This document shows positions 7,789 to 12,127 of a stretch of 12,127 bases of DNA, one piece after another. Under the pieces are notes generated by a model. That model was not told where the DNA came from and ran no database searches. It saw only the letters and a list, made by a program, of their open reading frames with translations. Source of the stretch: Phoronis ovalis (lineage: Eukaryota > Phoronida > Phoronidae); NCBI GenBank assembly GCA_028565635.1, contig JAOXYB010047536.1:1-12127 (forward strand), given 5' to 3'. The first letter of the stretch is position 1. Every line of letters begins with the position of its first letter. Position numbers and translations under genes: made by a program.

Positions 7789-7836
7789 AGTAGCCATATT
7801 ATATAAAAAATATGAGAAAAGTTTAGATGTCAGACT

Positions 7837-7919
7837 CTAGTCCTGGCTACATGACCCTATTATTAATATTATGGCAATTAGCAATAGTAGATAGTAATGG
7901 GTCGTGTAGCCAGGACTAG
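7837..7919. repeat. Hairpin/MITE-like inverted repeat
   Basis: Left arm 7837-7857 (CTAGTCCTGGCTACATGACC plus C) and right arm 7899-7919 are inverted copies matching at 20 of 21 positions, with a 41-base loop. Weaker similarity extends inward into the loop and a few bases outward (TCAGACT versus CTGACT). The single mismatch would be a G-U pair in RNA. Such foldback elements are typical non-autonomous DNA transposons. I cannot name the family and no certain target duplication is visible. Confidence 0.65.
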
Positions 7920-8063
7920 GTTCTAGTCAGGCTCTAACACAGTGTTTAACTCCATTATTTTACGCTCCAAGTTGATGTGGTTTTTATTTTGTCTGGAATA
8001 TAATGGCACTAATATCTTGACTTTTTTATTTAAGTGTATTCTGTCAAGCATATCGAACATCTC

Positions 8064-8245
8064 ATGGGGTACATGCCAAAAATTTTTTTGAGCGTGACAT
8101 ATAAGGTAAAAAAACCATATACCCCAAGGTAAAAACTGCATTTGAATAATACACCCCATAGAATAAATGTATTTGCACAATTCCTAGAAATGTACACCTC
8201 ATGGTAAAACAATAAACAAAATTGTGGAATTTTACACCCAAACAT
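8064..8245. repeat. Faint interspersed short repeat (TACACCCCAT/GGTAAAA words)
   Basis: Similar words recur at 8120 (TACCCCAAGGTAAAAAC), 8150 (TACACCCCATAGAATAAATG), 8193 (TACACCTCATGGTAAAAC) and 8233 (TACACCCAAACATATG), with an inverted copy, ATGGGGTA, at 8064. Start spacings are 43, 40 and 30 bases. It may be a decayed tandem repeat or chance in low-complexity DNA. Confidence 0.25.
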
Positions 8246-8483
8246 ATGATACTCTGTTTATTTGCTAAACTATTAAATAAACATAACATACCCATAGTGA
8301 AAGTGGAGGCTGAAAAAAGGGGCCCATAGCCAGCACATGTATACAGCCACTGTGAATGCCAGTACCTCCCTCTTATTAGAATATATACATTTAATAATTT
8401 AATAACAATAAACATTTTAAGTGCTTGTTATTAGTATTTCCTTTCACTTATAAAGCCACTAATCACGAACTCAAGTCATTAAG

Positions 8484-8574
8484 TGTTCCCAGAAAGCGGT
8501 GTTTTGTGAATGATTTACACGAGCATGTGGACATGTACATCTTTTTGTTCACAAAAAGCAGCGTTCTGGTAACA
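8484..8574. repeat. Imperfect inverted repeat, 30-base arms
   Basis: The arms 8484-8513 and 8545-8574 are inverted copies agreeing at about 23 of 30 positions, including TTTTGTGAA/TTCACAAAA, with a 31-base centre that holds ACATGT. It may be an older foldback element, or secondary structure in the body of the neighbouring minus-strand SINE-like sequence. Confidence 0.4.
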
Positions 8575-8599
8575 GTTCACCAATGCATGTAAATAGTGT

Positions 8600-8690
8600 A
8601 TTTAAGTTTGACCTCACATTGGAATTGAATCCCAACTTTTTTCTGAAACAGCCCACTTGATTACCACCTAGTTAAGGCTACTATGATCTT
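8600..8690 (-). mobile_element. tRNA-derived SINE-like head, minus strand (degenerate)
   Basis: Read on the minus strand, TAACTAGGTGG (8674-8664) matches the A box at 9 of 11 positions. GATTCAATTCC (8631-8621) matches the B box GGTTCRANNCC closely, and the box starts are 43 bases apart. The stretch between them resembles a tRNA anticodon arm region. The 3' limit is not visible. It may continue left through the inverted repeat at 8484-8574. Confidence 0.4.
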
Positions 8691-8954
8691 CTTGCTCTTT
8701 GATATATATGTTATATTCAACACCCATTTTTGAGCTCATAATTACTGCTACAGCTGTATAGAGGCAAATTAAATAATAAATTTTTAAATTGGCATTACTG
8801 AAATTTGATTGTGCATGCTATCTGAGACCAGTATGAGTTCTATTTCCCTTTCATCAAGCATTCGCTGTGCAAAAGAACTGGTGTAGAGAGTAACTACTGT
8901 GGGAAACATTATTCTTTCTGTCAGCTGTGTTCAATAGTTCTAATGGATTTTCAG

Positions 8955-9006
8955 TGATCAGAGTTGCCTTGAGTGTTGAAGAAGAAGAAGGATCAAAACA
9001 TCAACT
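8955..9006 (+). other. DCAF7: DCAF7 5' UTR preceding the start codon
   Basis: It follows the acceptor TTTTCAG (AG at 8953-8954). An in-frame TGA at 8977-8979 precedes the ATG, so translation cannot start further upstream in this frame. The ATG has A at -3 (CAACTATGA). A second possible acceptor, TTCTGTCAG, lies just upstream near 8915-8923. The exon edge is therefore uncertain. Confidence 0.5.
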
Positions 9007-9168
9007 ATGACAGGGATTCCAAGTACTAGTGCCCCACCTCCAGGGAAAAGGAAAGAGATCTACAAGTATGAAGCTCCATGGACTGTGTATAGTATGAACT
9101 GGAGTGTGAGACCAGACAAAAGGTTCAGGCTGGCTCTGGGCAGTTTTGTTGAAGAATACAATAACAAG
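9007..9168 (+). CDS. DCAF7: DCAF7 coding exon 1 (start codon)
   Basis: 162 bp, residues 1-54, phase 0. The lineage-variable head [12 protein letters not shown] is followed by the conserved [20 protein letters not shown] and [16 protein letters not shown]. The donor is AAG|GTAAAT. Reading on past the donor reaches a stop within a few codons. Confidence 0.96.
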
Positions 9169-11850
9169 GTAAATTTAAAATCAAACTAATTTTAGTGACT
9201 TGAGAAATACAATTAAGTAATCTGAGAGGTTTATACTCTCTCACAAAATGTCTTGTTGTTATTTGTCAAATTGACAAAAACTCTGTTTTATATTCCAAAA
9301 TGGTAAAGTTATTTTATGGACAAAACAGTAAAACAATATAATTCATATTTAGGCATTGTATAATTGTTTGTAAATTTAAAAAAAATTATCTGATTCAATG
9401 TTTATGCACGAAAACAAGACTTTAATATCAATAATTAAGTAATATTGATTTATTCAACACAAAATAGAGTTGACATGTTTAAACAAGAAAAGAAAAAAAA
9501 ATATTGATTTTAAGTCCATTTTATTGTAATAAAATAGCCTGTTAAATATTAAGTGTTACTGATGCTCTGTACACACAGCACTTTGCTAGCTATATCTTTG
9601 TTAGTTATTTGTCCTTTTGAGAAATCAGTAGTATTTTTCATTTACTTATAAGATTATCAGTAAAGGTTTTATGTGTAGTATATGAAGAATCACTAAGCAG
9701 TGCTCTTTTCTGTCAAAAAGTATTTTAAAAATGTATACCCACCCATATATTAATTTCTACCCAGTACAAGCCACAAATTCTTCGGAGCTTTGAAATTCTA
9801 CTTTTGTAACTTTTGTGTGATCATTTATATAAGTTCACTAGTGTACACATCTCACATTCCAGGTACAAATCGTGTCCCTGGATGAGGAGACTTCTGACTT
9901 CACTTGTAGAAGCACCTTCGATCATCCCTATCCTACAACCAAAATAATGTGGATTCCAGATTCAGTAAGTAACTTGGGTATCTTGCATTTTGGGTAATGA
10001 ATTAATATACTGTACTTGGATGACAGTGGTTCTGTTGCACCTATAATTATTTTTGCCAATCAAGGAGTTTACTTGTTTCGGTTCAAATGACGGTGTGCTT
10101 TTCCTTCTGTCAAGCTCTATGATTTATTGTGTTTCTGGGAAGAAGTAAAGTCCTCTGTTGACTAGAAATTAGTAGCTATTTCAGAAAATGGATTGTATTT
10201 CTTGGATACTATATTAAAGTTAAATATTTTGTAGCAGCTAAACATCTTCCTCTGCTCAGCAATCATTGCATAACAATATGTTTTGTTTGCAGAAAGGCAT
10301 ATTTCCTGACTTGCTGGCTACAAGTGGAGATTACTTGCGAGTGTGGAGAGTAGGAGACACTGAAACCAGACTTGAATGCTTGCTTAACAATGTAAGAAAA
10401 ATTCTTGAAAATTGTGGTTTGCTCCAGCAAATGTTTCTTCTAGTTTTGTGTTGTTTTTAACCAGTAAGTATAAATGAGTGAATGTACAGTTCAACCAGAT
10501 GTAAGGGATACACCTAAATTCTACAAAATAATATGCCGCAACTTAAATTAACATTTTGGTTTATTATTTTTTTCCTTTAAAATGAATAGTTAACTTTTTA
10601 ACCATTTTTTTATTTTATTTCATAAATATGTGTTATGCCTTCTTCTATGCAGAATTTGCAGGCATGAAAATGATTTCTCAAATATGTTTCATGTTATCTT
10701 TATTTCAGAATAAAAATTCTGATTTCTGTGCACCTCTGACATCCTTTGATTGGAATGAAGTTGACCCTAATTTATTAGGGACATCAAGTATAGATACAAC
10801 CTGTACAATATGGGGCTTGGAGACAGGTCAGGTTATAGGTCGGGTGAACTTAGTACAAGGTCATGTAAAAACCCAACTGATTGCCCATGACAAGGAGGTG
10901 TATGATATTGCGTTCAGCAGAGCCGGAGGAGGAAGAGACATGTTTGCCAGTGTGGGTAGGTTCACATTTCACATTATGCAACAATATACCAGGCTATTCA
11001 TTTTGTATTCGTTTGAGAGCGTGGTAACATTCGTATAATGATAAGTGCCAACTAAAGTAACTCTGCTAAGAATTGCCGTACATATTAATTCAGATTTGAC
11101 ATACCTTTCATAGCATGATTTGTGAGTTATGAAACTGTAACGTCAAAAACTAGAAATAAAATATGTCATAAAACTTACCATAAACATTTGATATACACTC
11201 TGTGTTTTAAGCTTGATAATCTTTAAGATTTGAAATATAAATTAGTCCTTGTCAGAGAATGTTCCTCGTTATCTGTTGTGTGTTTACAGGTGCTGATGGT
11301 TCAGTGCGAATGTTTGACCTGCGTCACTTGGAACATTCAACTATTATATATGAGGATCAACAGCACCAACCATTACTACGACTGGCGTGGAACAAACAAG
11401 ATCCTAATTATCTGGCCACAATGGCCATGGATGCTTTTGAAGTGAGCTCATCGAATGAAGTGTGGAATTTTTCGGCATTTAAAATAGTTAATATTTCCTC
11501 CCTGAAATCATAGCTCCTGAAATAAACTATTAGTCAAACATATCAGAAGCCCACTAGCACAGTAACTTAGGTTTATTTCTGCTTTTGGGTGATCATTCAT
11601 ATATGTCTAGAAAAATAAACGTTAGTCAATTATGTGTTTGTAATTCGTTTCGTAGAATCATACACAGGTTTTTTGGTAATCTATAAACGAGGTATTTTCT
11701 AAATAGGAGATATAAGTGTATTTCTTCTTTAGGTCATAATACTTGATGTGCGTGTACCATGTACTCCCGTAGCCCGATTGAACAATCACCGAGCCTGTGT
11801 AAATGGTATTGCATGGGCTCCACATTCCAGCTGCCACATCTGTACTGCAG
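9007..11850 (+). CDS. DCAF7: DCAF7 / WDR68 (HAN11), WD40 scaffold and DDB1-CUL4 associated factor; exons 1-6, 3' end outside window
   Basis: Exons: 9007-9168, 9863-9964, 10293-10391, 10709-10955, 11290-11441, 11733-11850, all GT-AG, with intron phases 0,0,0,1,0,1. They give 293 residues plus one base of an approximately 350-residue WD40 propeller. Recognition is firm: [15 protein letters not shown] (14-28), [20 protein letters not shown] (35-54), FDHPYPTTK (74-82), [16 protein letters not shown] (94-109), [17 protein letters not shown] (147-163), [18 protein letters not shown] (191-208) and [20 protein letters not shown] (262-281) are near-identical to vertebrate DCAF7. DCAF7 is a nuclear and cytoplasmic adaptor for DYRK1A/B and HIPK2 kinases and a CUL4-DDB1 substrate receptor. 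It is related to plant AN11/TTG1. FDLR (212-215) and LDVR (258-261) sit where WD repeats end and resemble DDB1-docking WDxR motifs. The N-terminus, [13 protein letters not shown], is about eight residues longer than the vertebrate one as I recall it. The missing end should begin with A-D-D-H-Q. Confidence 0.97.
9169..9862 (+). other. DCAF7: DCAF7 intron after coding exon 1
   Basis: 694 bp, strongly AT-rich, with an A-rich run at about 9484-9501. No exon, repeat family or RNA gene is visible. Confidence 0.8.
9863..9964 (+). CDS. DCAF7: DCAF7 coding exon 2
   Basis: 102 bp, residues 55-88, phase 0: [20 protein letters not shown], then [14 protein letters not shown]. It has the acceptor ACATTCCAG and the donor TCA|GTAAGT. 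It is too short to appear as a long ORF. Confidence 0.96.
10293..10391 (+). CDS. DCAF7: DCAF7 coding exon 3
   Basis: 99 bp, residues 89-121, phase 0: [20 protein letters not shown], then [13 protein letters not shown]. The acceptor is TTTTGTTTGCAG and the donor AAT|GTAAGA. The open frame that starts upstream at 10266 and runs past the donor is not the true extent. The 328-bp and 317-bp introns on either side hold nothing I can identify. Confidence 0.96.
10709..10955 (+). CDS. DCAF7: DCAF7 coding exon 4 (longest exon)
   Basis: 247 bp, residues 122-203, ending in phase 1. It carries [20 protein letters not shown], the WD strand [36 protein letters not shown] and [10 protein letters not shown]. 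The acceptor is CTTTATTTCAG and the donor G|GTAGGT. Confidence 0.97.
11290..11441 (+). CDS. DCAF7: DCAF7 coding exon 5
   Basis: 152 bp. It completes Gly204, then encodes residues 205-254: [40 protein letters not shown] and AFE. The acceptor is TGTTTACAG and the donor GAA|GTGAGC. The 334-bp intron before it and the 291-bp intron after it show no further features. Confidence 0.96.
11733..11850 (+). CDS. DCAF7: DCAF7 coding exon 6
   Basis: 118 bp, residues 255-293, ending in phase 1: [20 protein letters not shown], then [19 protein letters not shown]. The acceptor is TTTCTTCTTTAG and the donor G|GTGAGA. A minus-strand open frame over this exon is a shadow. Confidence 0.96.
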
Positions 11851-12127
11851 GTGAGACTCTTACTAGTCAAATGTTATATTACTTCAGTTTACAACTTTGT
11901 TGGCATGTCTTTTGATTTGTGAGGTTTTGAAATAATTCATTTAACAGTGTACTGAAACTGCTAAGTGCAATCACGCAAGACACTTCCAAGAGCTTAAAGA
12001 AGTAAGTTTGATTTACTATGTACTTCAATCAAGATGTAATACAGCAGAATCACATACTGATGCAAAATGTAAATTAATAGATATTCAGATTACAAAACTT
12101 TACATTGTATATTGTTTATAAAACCAG
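11851..12127 (+). other. DCAF7: DCAF7 intron 6 (incomplete)
   Basis: Starts with GTGAGA and continues to the window edge without a match to the expected ADDHQALIWD exon. The last exon or exons of DCAF7 are therefore to the right. Confidence 0.8.

Larger units (their letters stand above)
7282..8954 (+). other. DCAF7: Probable 5' UTR intron of DCAF7, repeat-rich
   Basis: Between the donor at 7282 and the acceptor TGGATTTTCAG ending at 8954, I find no convincing coding exon. It holds two SINE-like sequences, a hairpin element and an older inverted repeat, each listed separately. Minus-strand open frames around 7923-8415 have no family features and overlap a low-complexity quasi-repeat, so I treat them as chance. 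Confidence 0.4.

Noticed and set aside
8062-8415. Longest minus-strand open frame near the centre (117 codons)
   Set aside because: It has no family motif, overlaps a low-complexity quasi-repeat, sits beside mobile-element remnants, and two other minus-strand frames are open over the same bases. It looks like a chance opening.
10628-11038. Reading the whole 136-codon frame as one exon
   Set aside because: Only 10709-10955 matches DCAF7. The parts before the CTTTATTTCAG acceptor and after the GTAGGT donor are intron read-through.
1-12127. A new multi-gene system, defence island, CRISPR array or viral insertion
   Set aside because: Both strands are explained by two conserved eukaryotic WD40 genes, their introns and small decayed repeats. 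I found no polymerase, integrase, nuclease or regularly spaced direct repeats.

Overview
This is animal nuclear DNA. It is AT-rich and intron-rich, every intron I could place is GT-AG, coding exons are about 45-250 bp, and there are tRNA-derived SINE-like sequences. The two genes fit an invertebrate bilaterian. A lophotrochozoan such as a mollusc is my best guess from intron size and repeat style, but I see nothing that fixes the lineage.

Left half, minus strand (601-6848): a complete WDR45 (WIPI4) gene, a WD40 beta-propeller of the PROPPIN family that binds PI3P on early autophagic membranes. I could trace 11 coding exons joining without a frame break into a 340-residue protein with start, stop and the LRRG lipid-binding motif. 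No single exon is a long ORF, so the gene is only visible after splicing. Its 3' UTR and probable poly(A) signal occupy about 295-600. At the left edge (3-116) there may be the last codons of another, convergent gene, which I do not recognise.

Middle (6849-9006): the intergenic and 5' UTR zone between two head-to-head genes. It holds a palindromic TATA-like octamer, a perfect 8-bp inverted repeat and a CpG-rich block (about 7126-7281) that ends in a strong splice donor and looks like a promoter with a noncoding first exon. To its right is a repeat-rich stretch with two SINE-like sequences on opposite strands, a MITE-like hairpin, an older imperfect inverted repeat and a faint short quasi-repeat.

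Right half, plus strand (9007-11850 and beyond): DCAF7 (WDR68/HAN11), a WD40 scaffold and CUL4-DDB1 substrate receptor. Six coding exons give the first 293 residues. The final part, about 55-60 residues, lies past the right edge.

Both genes look intact and highly conserved. I see no prokaryotic genes, CRISPR array, RNA gene or viral gene, and no convincing new biological system. The points worth following up are the head-to-head WDR45/DCAF7 arrangement and its shared promoter zone, a full CTCF-consensus match in WDR45 intron 5, a substitution at the ATG2-contact position of WDR45, and the decayed mobile elements upstream of DCAF7.
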